64,000 bases of DNA from Desulfonatronum thiosulfatophilum (GTDB lineage: Bacteria; Desulfobacterota; Desulfovibrionia; Desulfovibrionales; Desulfonatronaceae): positions 124,001 through 188,000 of the forward strand of contig NZ_FMXO01000005.1 in assembly GCF_900104215.1 (NCBI RefSeq), read 5' to 3'. The notes beneath the pieces are model-generated. The model saw nothing but the letters and a program-made list of their open reading frames with translations. It made no database searches and was not told the DNA's origin. The position numbers and the translations under genes are program-made. Shown here in pieces: positions 47,965 through 57,334 of this stretch; position 1 is the first letter of the stretch; each line of letters opens with the position of its first letter.

Positions 47965-48488
47965 TGCAGTGTATGAAGGTCAATGACGTCATACTCCAGA
48001 GAAGTATAGGCATCCAGATCGTTTGACAAGATGGCGACCCAGAGAAAAACGTCGATATCCAAGTTCGCCACCGCCCTGTCCAGAATGTCGCAATCCGAGC
48101 GGCTGGCCGAGGGCATAAAAACAAATATGGACTCGTTGGCAATGCAACGCAGCAACTGAATCTTCAAGAGATGCGCCCGGCTCATAAACTGCGTGCGCTG
48201 GTCCAGACTTCCCGTCATCTTCAACCTGTCGATCAGGGACTGGATTTTGTCATGGCAGTCCTCCAAAGACATCTGGTTGTGGTACATGCACCCGAGGGCG
48301 ACGTTTTCCAAAGCCGTGAGGTTGAGCAGCAACGGGTACTCATCTCCAAGAATCCCGATGGGGTGGGATGACTGAATGATCATCGACGACAAACGGGAAA
48401 AATTACTCTCGTCGTCGGAGACCAACAAGAGATTTTTTCTCTGCTCGGTCAGAGTGGAAATGAAAACCGGTTGTATATCCATGGGCAT
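47961..48488 (-). CDS. Degenerate MlaF-like ABC-ATPase homologue lacking catalytic motifs
   Basis: A 175-residue protein in the position of mlaF. NLTALENVALGCMYHNQMSLEDC and IQSLIDRLKM resemble the region between Q-loop and signature of MlaF-type ATPases, and LLKIQLLRCIANESIFVFM resembles the helix and strand leading to Walker B. Walker A is missing (SDDESNFS at the expected place), the signature LSGGQ is replaced by MSRAH, and Walker B D-E is replaced by M-P. It is shorter than MlaF (about 270). It should not hydrolyse ATP by the known mechanism. It is intact, with tight spacing to both neighbours, so a structural role is likely rather than decay. Confidence 0.7.
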   Translation of the reverse strand: MPMDIQPVFISTLTEQRKNLLLVSDDESNFSRLSSMIIQSSHPIGILGDEYPLLLNLTALENVALGCMYHNQMSLEDCHDKIQSLIDRLKMTGSLDQRTQFMSRAHLLKIQLLRCIANESIFVFMPSASRSDCDILDRAVANLDIDVFLWVAILSNDLDAYTSLEYDVIDLHTLQ

Positions 48489-48511
48489 TGAGACGGATTT
48501 CCTGCTGCGAC

Positions 48512-49276
48512 TCAGAATACGTTAAATATGACTTCCACGGTAATGATCAAGGTAATGATCTGGATCATGCCCTGGATCAGCCTGATGGGCACTTCCGTGA
48601 ATGAACGCTCAACGCTCATTCCGCGTTGCAGCGCCACGAGACAGACCAGGCCGGTCATGATCACCGACTTGCCGAGGAGAATCGCCACGTCGCTAACTTC
48701 CACGGCTAACAGCAAGCGGGTGAGATAGTTGGCGAAGTTGATATCGTGCATGAATCCCAAGGTGAAGAATCCGCCAAACAGCGCGATGACGCAAAAACAC
48801 AGGCTCAGGCATGGTCCGGCGATCAGGAACGCCAGCAGGCGCGGAAGAAAGACGTATTCGGCCACGGGAATGCGCAGGGAATGCAGCGTGTTGATCTCCT
48901 TGTTGATTTTCATCAGGGCCACTTCGGTCAAGGTGGCGGTTCCCGAGCGAAGCACGATGATCAGAGTGCAGGTGATCGGTGCGATTTCATGAAGCATGGC
49001 CCGTATCAGATACTCGCCGATCTGCTCGTAAGCGCCAAGGCTGATCAGGATGCCGAGCAGAATGTGCACGGTGACCGACCCAATAATCAGCGCGGTGATA
49101 AAAATGAGAGTCAAAGGCTGGACGGCGGTAAAATAGATCTGCCGGATCAGAACGAAGAAGACCGCGGAATTGAGAAACGTGAGCCGGGCCGCGGCGGAGG
49201 CGGTCTGGACGAAGATATGAAACATCCGGGTGTAGCTCTGGGAACGATCAATTGCCCAGCGACCCAGTGTTTGCAC
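48512..49276 (-). CDS. mlaE: MlaE-like lipid ABC permease
   Basis: A 254-residue membrane protein of the MlaE/YrbE family with about five helices. The conserved central stretch appears as IVLRSGTATLTEVALMKINKEINTLHSLRIPVAEYVFLPRL, matching the family's RSGSA..E...M...EQIDAL...G. It moves phospholipids across the inner membrane with MlaD. It lies 11 bases after mnmG and 23 before the MlaF-like gene. The KEINTL version of the usual EQIDAL departs from the common form at the ATPase-facing coupling helix. Confidence 0.88.
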   Translation of the reverse strand: MQTLGRWAIDRSQSYTRMFHIFVQTASAAARLTFLNSAVFFVLIRQIYFTAVQPLTLIFITALIIGSVTVHILLGILISLGAYEQIGEYLIRAMLHEIAPITCTLIIVLRSGTATLTEVALMKINKEINTLHSLRIPVAEYVFLPRLLAFLIAGPCLSLCFCVIALFGGFFTLGFMHDINFANYLTRLLLAVEVSDVAILLGKSVIMTGLVCLVALQRGMSVERSFTEVPIRLIQGMIQIITLIITVEVIFNVF

Positions 49277-49287
49277 CAGATTCAGAT

Positions 49288-51246
49288 TCAGGATCGTTCT
49301 CTGGAGAGGGGCGGTTTTGGAGTTGATAGAGAAGATGTTTTCTCCAGTTTCCGGAGGTGAATGCGCAGGCAGCTCACGGCAGCGGGCGTCACTCCGGAGA
49401 TGCGTCCCGCCTGTCCGAGGTTTATCGGCTTGACACGATTCAATTTTTCACGAACTTCCCGAGAAAGTCCAGCCACTTGTTCGAAATCCAGACCATTGGG
49501 CAAATGAATGCGTTCCAGGGCCAGGTCCTTGCCGGCCATTTCCTCCTGCCTGGCAAGGTAACCGGCATACTTGACGCGGTTTTCAGCCTCCTCGGCGATT
49601 TCTTCCGCAAGATGGCCCAGTTCCGACCAGAAAAAAGCCAGATCCCGCAATTGCAGTTCCGGGCGGCGGAGCATCTCCTCCAGGGTGAGGGCCTTGCCGG
49701 GCACGGCGGTCTGAAGCGCCTCGCAGAATTCCCTGGTGGCGGCGTCGGGTCGGATGGACCTGGTGCGCAGGCCTCCCAGCAGTGAATGGAGAGTTTCCTG
49801 CTTGCGGTTGAAGATGTGCCAGTGATCATCCTGGACAAGCCCGAGGGCGCGGCCCAGGGGCGTGAGGCGCTGGTCGGCATTGCCTTCGCGCAGGAGCAGG
49901 CGGTGTTCTGCCCGGGAAGTGAACATTCGGTAAGGTTCGCGGGTGCCCTTGGTGACCAGGTCGTCCACCAGGACGGCCATGTAGGCCTGATTGCGCCCCG
50001 GGAGAAAGGGCGCGCTTTCCCGCAGCGACGCGACGATGTTCAGGGCGGCCCAAAGCCCCTGAGCCGCGGCTTCCTCGTATCCGGAGGTTCCGTTGATCTG
50101 GCCGGCCAGAAAGAGGCCGGGCATGACCTTGGTTTCCAGGGTCGGCAGAAGCTGTTCCGGAAAGACGAAATCATATTCGATGGCATATCCCGGCCGGACG
50201 ATCTGCGCCTGTTCCAAGCCCGGGATGGTGCGCAGCATTTTGAGCTGAATTTCCAGGGGCAGGCTCGTGGGCAGGCCGTTGGGATAGACTTCGGGATGGT
50301 TCACGCCCTCCGGCTCCACGAAGACCTGGTGGCGCTCCTTGTCCGGAAATCGGGCGATCTTGTCCTCGATCGACGGGCAATAGCGGGCGCCCGTGCCCTG
50401 AATGACCCCGGTGTACAGCGGAGAGCGGTCCAGGCCGGAACGGATGGCGTCATGGGTTGCGGCATTGGTGTAGGTCAGGTGGCAGGGTACCTGGGGCAGA
50501 CGGATGCCCGGCGAATGGAAGCTGAATGGATGAGGCGGATCGTCTCCGGGTTGCGGGCTCATGACTTGATAATTGATGCTGTCCCGACGCAGGCGTGGAA
50601 CCGTACCTGTCTTCAAACGTCCCAATTCAAGGCCGATTCGTTCCAGGCCGGCGGACAGGGAGGCTGCCGGGGGATCGCCGAGCCGGCCGCCGTTAAAGTG
50701 GTCCAGGCCGATATGGATCAGCCCGCGCAAAAAAGTGCCCGTGGTCAGCAAGACAGCCCGGGAGAGCAGGGTCTCACCGAGCCTGGTGCGCACCCCGGCA
50801 ATACGTCCGTTCTTCTCCAGAATTCCTTCCACCATCTCCTCGCGAACCCACAGATTGGGCTGGGCAAAGATGTCGCGCTGCACCACGCGCATGTACGTCT
50901 CTCGGTCGATCTGCGCACGGGTGGCCCGGACCGCCGGCCCTTTGCGGGTGTTCAGGGTGCGGAACTGAATCCCGGCCTGATCGGCCCAGACGCCCATGCA
51001 GCCGCCCAGGGCGTCGATTTCCTTGACCATGTGCCCTTTGGCCAGCCCGCCGATGGCCGGGTTGCAGGAAAGGTGTCCGATGCGGTCGACGTTGATGGTC
51101 AGCAGCAGGGTGGTCAAGCCCAGCCTTGCCGCGGCCATGGCCGCTTCGCAACCGGCATGACCCGCTCCGACGACAATGACGTCGAACCGTTCCGGCTCCA
51201 GCGGTTTGAGCGTGGAAGGGGTTCCGGTCGAAAAAATATGGGTCAT
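49288..51246 (-). CDS. mnmG: tRNA uridine-5-carboxymethylaminomethyl modification enzyme
   Basis: A 652-residue FAD protein that with MnmE modifies the wobble uridine of several tRNAs. The FAD-binding [19 protein letters not shown] starts near residue 25, [22 protein letters not shown] follows near 65, and [35 protein letters not shown] is the family signature near 380. A C-terminal domain ends in [19 protein letters not shown]. The length is normal. It starts the run that continues into the mla-like genes. mnmE is not in the window. Confidence 0.97.
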   Translation of the reverse strand: MTHIFSTGTPSTLKPLEPERFDVIVVGAGHAGCEAAMAAARLGLTTLLLTINVDRIGHLSCNPAIGGLAKGHMVKEIDALGGCMGVWADQAGIQFRTLNTRKGPAVRATRAQIDRETYMRVVQRDIFAQPNLWVREEMVEGILEKNGRIAGVRTRLGETLLSRAVLLTTGTFLRGLIHIGLDHFNGGRLGDPPAASLSAGLERIGLELGRLKTGTVPRLRRDSINYQVMSPQPGDDPPHPFSFHSPGIRLPQVPCHLTYTNAATHDAIRSGLDRSPLYTGVIQGTGARYCPSIEDKIARFPDKERHQVFVEPEGVNHPEVYPNGLPTSLPLEIQLKMLRTIPGLEQAQIVRPGYAIEYDFVFPEQLLPTLETKVMPGLFLAGQINGTSGYEEAAAQGLWAALNIVASLRESAPFLPGRNQAYMAVLVDDLVTKGTREPYRMFTSRAEHRLLLREGNADQRLTPLGRALGLVQDDHWHIFNRKQETLHSLLGGLRTRSIRPDAATREFCEALQTAVPGKALTLEEMLRRPELQLRDLAFFWSELGHLAEEIAEEAENRVKYAGYLARQEEMAGKDLALERIHLPNGLDFEQVAGLSREVREKLNRVKPINLGQAGRISGVTPAAVSCLRIHLRKLEKTSSLSTPKPPLSRERS

Positions 51247-51429
51247 GGATTGAAAGGACCGACGGTTGTGGAGGTCAGTGGCTTGAGGTGAATCAGGATT
51301 CCGGTTTGCGGTTTGGAAGGCAGGGCGGGGCGGCAGGTGCAGCTGGAAAACGAACGAAGATCGGCGAATCTGGTGATTCGCTCAAAGATGTCGCGGCATG
51401 AGACGGTCATATTGCCCGTCATCTTGCGC

Positions 51430-52665
51430 CTATTGCTCGTCCTCCATGCACAAAACCCGGGCCATGACCTGGGCATCGGCCAGGGTGTTCTTGATGGAAG
51501 AATGCTCGTTTGGCTGGTGGGCCGTGCCCAGCAGGGTGGACCAGACCACGGTGGGAATGCCCAGGCGGCGCAGGAATGAGGCCACGGTGCCGCCGCCGAT
51601 GCCCATGGGGCTCGGATTGTTGTCATGCACGGCCCGGATGGCCGCGAGCATACGCCGGACGATGGGGCTTTCCACAGGTGTCGCCGGGGCGGCGCGGACT
51701 TCCTGGACCACGTCCCATTCCACGCGCACTCCATGATCCTGGACGACCTCGGCGCAGATTTCATCCAGGGCGGTCCCGATTTCATCCAGACTGTACTGCA
51801 CCAGCACCCGGCAATCGAGATAGAATACGTCAAGCCCGGGAATGGTGTTGATGTTCGGAACGTTGGCTTCCTTCTTGGTTGCTTCGAAGGTTGAGCCGGG
51901 TGGAAAGAAAAGCGGGTCCTGGGCGCCGAAACGTGTGTACAGGGAGCGCAGGCGCATGATCAGATCCGATGCTGCGACAAGAGTGTTCACCCCTTTCTGG
52001 GGCGTGGAGGCATGACACTGTTTCCCGTAGACGGAAAACTTGACCCAGAAAAGGCTCTTTTCGGCCACTTCCACAAGTTCGCCGCTGGCGGAGCCGAAGT
52101 CGGGAATCAGGATCAGATCCCTGGGGCCGAACAAATCCCGGCGATGGTTCAGGATGTAATCCAATCCCTTGCTGCTGGCCGTTTCTTCGTCAGCCACGAA
52201 GAGCATGCCGAAGTTGATGGCCGGCGGCTCGCCGGCGGCGATCAGCGCCTCAGCCACCAGGAGCGAGGCCACGATGCCCTGGTGGTTGTCCTCCACGCCG
52301 CGGCCATGGATCAGATCCCCGTCAACCCGGAGTTCGTAGGGCGGAGAGGTCCATAATTCAAGGTCGCCGGGAGGCACGATGTCGGTGTGGGAAATGACCC
52401 AGAAGGTGCGGGAAGCATCCCGGCCCGGAACAACGGCGGCCACATTGGGCCGGAACCCGCAGTCCACATCGTTGTCCGGCGCCGGGATTTCTTCGACCTG
52501 GTCAATGCCCATGGAATGAAGAAGCCGAAGCAGATATTCGGCTTTCTCCTTTTCCCCCTGGCCGCCGTTGGTCGGGCCCAGGGCCGGGATGGCCACGAGA
52601 TCACGCTGAAGGGTGATCACCCGCTCACGCTGTGCGCGGATATGCGCATCCAGAAAATCAAGCAT
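51430..52665 (-). CDS. M20 family metallopeptidase
   Basis: A 411-residue zinc amidohydrolase. The metal ligands are visible in order: ISHTD (H-x-D, about 95), GRGVEDNHQG (bridging Asp, about 128), VADEETASSKG (catalytic Glu and ligand Glu, about 160), LIPDFG (Asp) and TAHQPNEHSS (His, about 385). It resembles ArgE/DapE-type enzymes that remove acyl groups or cleave dipeptides; the true substrate is unknown. The frame is open 43 codons upstream, but MLDFLDAHI at 52665 is the natural start. It is followed by mnmG on the same strand after 184 bases. Confidence 0.88.
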   Translation of the reverse strand: MLDFLDAHIRAQRERVITLQRDLVAIPALGPTNGGQGEKEKAEYLLRLLHSMGIDQVEEIPAPDNDVDCGFRPNVAAVVPGRDASRTFWVISHTDIVPPGDLELWTSPPYELRVDGDLIHGRGVEDNHQGIVASLLVAEALIAAGEPPAINFGMLFVADEETASSKGLDYILNHRRDLFGPRDLILIPDFGSASGELVEVAEKSLFWVKFSVYGKQCHASTPQKGVNTLVAASDLIMRLRSLYTRFGAQDPLFFPPGSTFEATKKEANVPNINTIPGLDVFYLDCRVLVQYSLDEIGTALDEICAEVVQDHGVRVEWDVVQEVRAAPATPVESPIVRRMLAAIRAVHDNNPSPMGIGGGTVASFLRRLGIPTVVWSTLLGTAHQPNEHSSIKNTLADAQVMARVLCMEDEQ

Positions 52666-52679
52666 GCCGGTTTCCGGAA

Positions 52680-52937
52680 CTAACGTCCTCGAGCCGCGCG
52701 CTTGGAAGCCTTCAAGGGGTTGACCTTGATCTTGCCCTGCTTGTCCACGCTGGCTTTGACATGGGTGGCAAAGTTGCAGACGCCCAGGGACCATTTGGAC
52801 GCGGGATCGGCATAGCTGGTGCAGTGGCGAAGGCCATCGTCTTCCTTGATCCGTTCACAGCCTTCACATTTTTCCACAACCGGCTGAAAGGTAAAGGCGT
52901 TGGCAACGCCATTTTTCTTTGTCTTTTCGACTTGCAT
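52680..52937 (-). CDS. PxxKW family cysteine-rich protein
   Basis: An 85-residue protein with four cysteines in the pattern EKCEGCERI, RHCTSY and GVCNFATHV, around DPASKWSLG, the PxxKW motif that names the family. The tail is basic (KASKRAARGR). The cysteines probably bind a metal. It is typical of sulfate-reducing and related deltaproteobacteria. It lies 14 bases upstream of the M20 gene on the same strand. Function is unknown. Confidence 0.85.
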   Translation of the reverse strand: MQVEKTKKNGVANAFTFQPVVEKCEGCERIKEDDGLRHCTSYADPASKWSLGVCNFATHVKASVDKQGKIKVNPLKASKRAARGR

Positions 52938-53277
52938 GAGAAACTCCTGAAGATGAAATGGGAAAAGGAGCCTATTATGGATATCAGTATTGTTCTGTCA
53001 AGGACCGGAGGACGATTGCCGTCCAAGACGGTTCGTATCCCCGGTTTGGTCACATAGTCATCCATCCGGTCTCGAAGCACCTCCCGATCCTGCTGCATGA
53101 CCCCGGCGTTCATGGTGATGATCGGCGTTTGTCGAGAGGGCTGAGGGCTGAAACCTGAAGGGAGAAAGAGCGATCGCCAGAAGATCCGCCGGTCGAGTCA
53201 TGGTCGCCCCGTGCCTGAGCAAGGCCGATACTCTCCGGCCCTTTCCAGGTCTGTTTTCCGTGCGGCTGAATGCTAAG
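52938..53277. other. Intergenic region, no gene seen
   Basis: The spacer between the end of the xth gene and the start of the PxxKW gene contains no credible open frame or clear hairpin. It should hold the PxxKW promoter. Confidence 0.4.
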
Positions 53278-54051
53278 TCATGGGCGTTCCACTTCCAGTT
53301 CCAGCCCCACCGGGCAGTGGTCCGAACCCATGACTTCCGGTTCGATCCAGGCCCGGCGGACGGCGGGAACGAGCTCTCGGGAGACGAAGAAGTAGTCGAT
53401 GCGCCAGCCCGCGTTGCGGCTTCGGGCGCCGAAACGGTAGGTCCACCAAGTGTATTGTCCCGGCTGGTCGTTGAACATCCGAAACGTATCCACGTAGCCG
53501 GAGTCGATGAACTTATCCATCCAGGCCCGCTCGATGGGCAGAAATCCGGAGGTGGCGGCATTGGCCTGGGGGTTTTTCAGGTCGATTTCCTTGTGCGCAG
53601 TGTTAAAGTCACCGCAGACCACAATGGGTTTGGTTTGGCGCAGATTCTGGGCGTAGGTCAGAAAAGCGTCGTAGAATCCCAGCTTGTAGTCCAGACGAGC
53701 CTGGCTCATCTGGCCGTTGGGGAAATAGACGTTGAAGTAGTAGAATTTTGGAAACTCGAGTTGAATGACCCGGCCTTCATCCTGAAATGGGGCAAGAGGC
53801 AAGTCCAGGGCCACGCTTAAGGGGTGATTTCTGGTGTAGCAGGCCACTCCGGAATATCCCTTTTTGACCTGGCAGCAGTTCCAGTAGTCCTGATACCCCG
53901 GAGCCTTGCAACTCTCTTCGGCCAATTGGTCCTGCTGGATCTTGACCTCCTGCAATCCGACCACATCGGCGTCCACCTGCCGGAACCATTCCCAGTATCC
54001 CTTGTTCAACACGGCCCGAAAGCCGTTGACGTTCCATGAATAGAGAATCAT
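53278..54051 (-). CDS. xth: Exodeoxyribonuclease III
   Basis: A 257-residue AP endonuclease/3'-exonuclease of base-excision repair. Visible catalytic motifs are WNVNGFRA, LQEVK (metal Glu near 35), GDFNTAHKEID (near 145) and GSDHCPVGL at the C-terminus with the catalytic Asp-His pair. WRIDYFFVS is also conserved. It is the last gene of a five-gene minus-strand run, seven bases after the phosphoesterase gene. The window also encodes nth, which creates the AP sites this enzyme processes. Confidence 0.96.
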   Translation of the reverse strand: MILYSWNVNGFRAVLNKGYWEWFRQVDADVVGLQEVKIQQDQLAEESCKAPGYQDYWNCCQVKKGYSGVACYTRNHPLSVALDLPLAPFQDEGRVIQLEFPKFYYFNVYFPNGQMSQARLDYKLGFYDAFLTYAQNLRQTKPIVVCGDFNTAHKEIDLKNPQANAATSGFLPIERAWMDKFIDSGYVDTFRMFNDQPGQYTWWTYRFGARSRNAGWRIDYFFVSRELVPAVRRAWIEPEVMGSDHCPVGLELEVERP

Positions 54052-54058
54052 GGGCGAA

Positions 54059-54754
54059 TCAGGAAGTGACTTGGTCGATGTTTCGCAACTGGGCCCGAAG
54101 GCCCTGGTCCGTGAGCCGGATCAGCGCATAGCCGCCGCCGGACAGGGGGCCGGGGTTGATCACTAAGGTCTTACCGAGCCGGGTCTCGGCCTGAGACTCG
54201 TGAATGTGTCCGGTCAGGCAGACTTCGGGCTGGACCTTCTCGATGAACGTCCGGACCGCATGGCTGCCCACCGAAAGAGTGCCGTTGACCTTGTCCGCCG
54301 CGGTGTCGAAAGGCGGCGTGTGCGCCACAAGCAGCAGATGGGGCAGGTTCCTGACCGGGGCATGGGCCTGTTCCAGCCACTGGGCCAGCTGCTCGTCGGA
54401 AACCTCCGCTGGTGTGCCGAAGGGAGTAGGGGTGGAATATCCAACGCCCATCAAGCCCACGCCGTCCCCCAGGTTCAGCCCCCGGGCGTGAATGTTCATG
54501 CCTTGGGTTTCCAGCACGTGCTCCACCTCGGGATAGTCCATGTTGCCGATCTGGGCGTAGATTTTCGGATTGATCGACAGGATCTGGTTCAGAACCCGGT
54601 GCGCCGCTTCGGAGCGACCCCGGTTGGTCAGGTCACCGCTGACAATTACCCCCGCGGCGTCAGCCAGTTCCGGGATCAGGCGGATGTTGCCGGGCTGTTC
54701 GTGGATATCGCCGAATCCGACCCAAAAGGGGTGCATGCTCACGGTTTTCTCCAT
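54059..54754 (-). CDS. Metallophosphoesterase
   Basis: About 231 residues of the calcineurin-like fold. The metal motifs are GFGDIHE (D-x-H), VSGDLTNRG (GDxxxRG-like), GNMDYPE (GNxD), LLVAHTPP and LTGHIHESQ (GHxH), all five intact. It hydrolyses phosphomono- or diesters; the substrate is unknown. Several ATGs (54775, 54754, 54736) are possible starts; 54736 is the latest that keeps the first motif. It lies 17 bases after the Trm112-like gene and seven before xth. Confidence 0.87.
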   Translation of the reverse strand: MEKTVSMHPFWVGFGDIHEQPGNIRLIPELADAAGVIVSGDLTNRGRSEAAHRVLNQILSINPKIYAQIGNMDYPEVEHVLETQGMNIHARGLNLGDGVGLMGVGYSTPTPFGTPAEVSDEQLAQWLEQAHAPVRNLPHLLLVAHTPPFDTAADKVNGTLSVGSHAVRTFIEKVQPEVCLTGHIHESQAETRLGKTLVINPGPLSGGGYALIRLTDQGLRAQLRNIDQVTS

Positions 54755-54771
54755 GTATATGATGGTTCTCG

Positions 54772-55020
54772 TCAAGTGCCAGGGGGGGCGCCGTGAATGT
54801 GTTCAGCTTTGTTCGCAGGCCTTCCTCGTTCACGAACGCCTTGTTCCCATTCCGCCAGGGGGACGGCTTCCTCGATGAGCATGATCGGGATTTCGTCTTT
54901 AACTGGGTAGACCGCCTTGCAAGGGTGGCAGATCAGTCCGTCTTCTGCAGGGGTGAGGACAAGTTCCGATTTGCATTTGGGGCAGGCCAGGATCTGGAGC
55001 AGTTCCTTGTTCAGGGCCAT
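54772..55020 (-). CDS. Trm112 family protein
   Basis: An 82-residue protein with MALNKELLQILACPKCKSEL, then CHPCKAVYPVKDEIPIML: two C-x2-C pairs forming a zinc ribbon and the closing IPIML typical of the bacterial YcaR/Trm112 group. AGGAG eight bases before the ATG at 55020 decides the start. In other organisms Trm112 activates methyltransferases; in bacteria the role is unclear. It lies 44 bases behind the macro-domain gene. Confidence 0.9.
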   Translation of the reverse strand: MALNKELLQILACPKCKSELVLTPAEDGLICHPCKAVYPVKDEIPIMLIEEAVPLAEWEQGVRERGRPANKAEHIHGAPPGT

Positions 55021-55064
55021 AATTTGAACTCCTTGAGATGCGTGCTGATTCGGTTCGAGGATCA

Positions 55065-55562
55065 TCAATCGCCCTGGCTGCGCAGGGCGATGTAGCGGCC
55101 CGCGTCGGCTTGGCTGTAGCAGCAGGCGATGACGCGGTTGAAGGATGCCTCGTACTCATCCATGACTTTCAGGGCAAGAGCCGCGGCGGCATCCTTGGGA
55201 AATCCGTAAACACCGGTGCTGATGGAAGGAAAGGCAATGGAGCGCAACTTGTATTCCAGGCCCAGGCGGAAGCTGTTTTTGTAGCAAGAGGTCAGCAGTT
55301 CCGCTTCCCGGTTCCGGCCGCCGCTCCAGATCGGGCCGACGGTATGGATCACGTAGCGGGCCGCCAGGCGGAAGCCGGGGGTGATTCTGGCCTCTCCGGT
55401 CGGACAGCCGCCGATGGCCCGGCAGGCTTCTAGCAGTTCCGGTCCGGCGGCCTGGTGGATGGCCCCGTCCACGCCCCCACCGCCCAGCAGGGAATTGTTG
55501 GCGGCGTTGACGATGGCGTCCACATCCAGGGTGGTAATGTCCGCCTGGATGATCTCGATCAT
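55065..55562 (-). CDS. Macro domain protein, O-acetyl-ADP-ribose deacetylase type
   Basis: A 165-residue single macro domain. [18 protein letters not shown] near residue 20 contains the ADP-ribose-binding Asn and the catalytic Asp of the YmdB/MacroD group, and [10 protein letters not shown] near 115 is the phosphate loop. It should hydrolyse O-acetyl-ADP-ribose or mono-ADP-ribosyl groups. It is the second gene after the HAD protein, 54 bases apart. Confidence 0.93.
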   Translation of the reverse strand: MIEIIQADITTLDVDAIVNAANNSLLGGGGVDGAIHQAAGPELLEACRAIGGCPTGEARITPGFRLAARYVIHTVGPIWSGGRNREAELLTSCYKNSFRLGLEYKLRSIAFPSISTGVYGFPKDAAAALALKVMDEYEASFNRVIACCYSQADAGRYIALRSQGD

Positions 55563-55616
55563 GATTTGACTCCCCTGACTCCCGATTCAAGCTTTTCGAG
55601 TTCAAGGAGCTTCGGT

Positions 55617-56882
55617 TCAGGAAAGCATGCGCAGGGCCAGTACCAAAACGTCGGGCTCGGCCACGATGTGGGCTCCGGGGCAGATTTCCAGCACGGCCTT
55701 GTGTAGATCCTTGTTCCGGGTCACAAATACGGCCTGGGTCTCCCCGCATTTTTCCATGGTCACCCGGAGCATGGGCAGGTCGGAAAAGGTGTCGCCGCAG
55801 ACAAGATGCGGTCCTTCGGCCATGTTCAGGCCCAGGGCTTGGTCCAGATAATCCACGCCGTCGCCCTTGTCGAAGTCCTTGCGCTGCTCGCCGGAGCCGA
55901 TGGTCAGAATGATTTCGATGTCCAGGCCCGTATCTTCAATGCGAAGCGAGCGTTCGTCCGGATCGTGTTTCGCAATCAGTCCTTTGATCGTTTCCAGGAA
56001 CTTCCGGGATTCATCTTCAGGGACGGACTTCGAGATGTCCTGGCGGGCCACGGTGAGTTGTCCGAATTTGACCTGCAGCCCGGAGCCGATCAATCCGAAT
56101 TTGCGGTATTCGGATTGTTTGAGCAGATCCTCAAGCTGCCGGTGCAGCTTCCGAAGCAGTTCCGACTGCTCTTCAGGGGCCGGAAAACTGTTGTAGGCAT
56201 TGTTCAGGTCGATGTATTCCCGACCTTTGGATGCGGCCATGACGTAAGTCCTGGGCGGCATCACGCTGACATCCGTCAGTCCGGGGCCGGCAAGGGGGCC
56301 GGAAGTGACCACGATGGGATATTGGGTGCGGTTGCGGGCGAAGCAGGTCAGGAAGACGGCGTTGTACACGGATTGGGTGGACGACCGGTACCGTCCGCAA
56401 TAGTTGTTCACCGTGCCGTCGCGGTCCGTTATGAAACAGCGTACCGGCGGCGCGGAAAGCCTCTTGGCAAGGCCTCCCCCGAAAAGTCCGAGGCTCAATT
56501 TCTTGGCTAACTCCTCCGCTTGCCGCAGCAGGCCCGGCGCTTGACCCTCGAGGATGAATTTCAAGGCTGCCTCGCCCAGCTCCAGATAACCGATGTCCCG
56601 TGCCAGTTCGGAGATCTCGTAGTCCAGGTCCACAACGACTTCGTGGTCCTCCATTTCGGCATCCATGCGCAGACAGCGCTCAAAAGGCTTTTCAGTCCCT
56701 GAGCCGGGGATGTTCTTCAAACACTCCAGAGCGATGCGCAGGGAAGCCACGTCCTTTTCCGCGGCCTCCTTTTCGGCCAGAACGTCCTGAACCGCCTGGC
56801 GGCGAACATCAGCCGTCTGATCCATCAAGTCGTAAAAATCCTGCAGGGTGCGAATGGGACGTTCTTCGATGGATATTTTCAT
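55617..56882 (-). CDS. HAD-superfamily phosphatase-like protein
   Basis: A 421-residue protein. The N-terminal about 150 residues are helical. A HAD core follows: motif I ITDRDGTVNNY near residue 152, motif II VVTSGP, and motif IV CGDTFSDLPML near 365, preceded by the Lys-containing FDKGDGVDYL. The cap between them and the motif arrangement resemble trehalose-phosphate phosphatase-type HADs. Motif I has D-R-D instead of the usual D-x-D with a hydrophobic middle residue, which is acceptable. The substrate is unknown. It is the first gene of the five-gene run. Confidence 0.8.
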   Translation of the reverse strand: MKISIEERPIRTLQDFYDLMDQTADVRRQAVQDVLAEKEAAEKDVASLRIALECLKNIPGSGTEKPFERCLRMDAEMEDHEVVVDLDYEISELARDIGYLELGEAALKFILEGQAPGLLRQAEELAKKLSLGLFGGGLAKRLSAPPVRCFITDRDGTVNNYCGRYRSSTQSVYNAVFLTCFARNRTQYPIVVTSGPLAGPGLTDVSVMPPRTYVMAASKGREYIDLNNAYNSFPAPEEQSELLRKLHRQLEDLLKQSEYRKFGLIGSGLQVKFGQLTVARQDISKSVPEDESRKFLETIKGLIAKHDPDERSLRIEDTGLDIEIILTIGSGEQRKDFDKGDGVDYLDQALGLNMAEGPHLVCGDTFSDLPMLRVTMEKCGETQAVFVTRNKDLHKAVLEICPGAHIVAEPDVLVLALRMLS

Positions 56883-56993
56883 GAAATCTCCTCGGGGTAA
56901 TGAATTTCCAGTTTGGCCTAAAGAAACCCGCGAATCCGTCGATAGAGCAATAAACAGGTTATGATAGTGTAACTACGAAGCAAGGAGGCGCAA

Positions 56994-57239
56994 ATGGAAA
57001 TGCCAGCAGTGACTTCGGTGGTCATGGAAACCCAGAAGATTCAACAAGCCGAGCCCAACCAAAGGGAGGGCAATTCCCAGGCCGACGCAATGAAGAATAT
57101 TCGCAAGGCCAGATTGCAACGTCAAGTTTTACAGGATCCCGCTATTCTTTCCAAACTTGTGGCCATGGAAACAACTCCGGTCTACAACGCCAAGGGCGAT
57201 GTGGTGCAAGCCGTTTCCGGAGCCAGCCTTGAGTCTTGA
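56994..57239 (+). CDS. Small hypothetical protein
   Basis: An 81-residue protein with a clear AAGGAGG before the ATG and a TATGAT -10-like box at 56960-56965. The sequence is hydrophilic, with a charged helical middle (NIRKARLQRQVLQDP) and a C-terminus ending VYNAKGDVVQAVSG. There is no signal peptide or known motif. It is single-gene, divergent from the HAD operon, and followed by a hairpin. Function is unknown. Confidence 0.7.
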   Translation: MEMPAVTSVVMETQKIQQAEPNQREGNSQADAMKNIRKARLQRQVLQDPAILSKLVAMETTPVYNAKGDVVQAVSGASLES

Positions 57240-57284
57240 CGGACGCCCACGCGGCTCCTGAGGTCGTTTCGGCCCCGGAGTCGC

Positions 57285-57307
57285 GCGGGGCGCTCAACGC
57301 GCCCCGC
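57285..57307. terminator. Perfect 9-bp GC stem-loop between convergent genes
   Basis: GCGGGGCGC and GCGCCCCGC close a TCAAC loop between the small plus-strand gene (ends 57239) and the YkgJ-like gene (ends 57335 on the minus strand). There is no T-run, so the terminator role is inferred from position. Confidence 0.6.
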
Positions 57308-57334
57308 CTCGACACTCCTCTTCTGAATCTTCCT

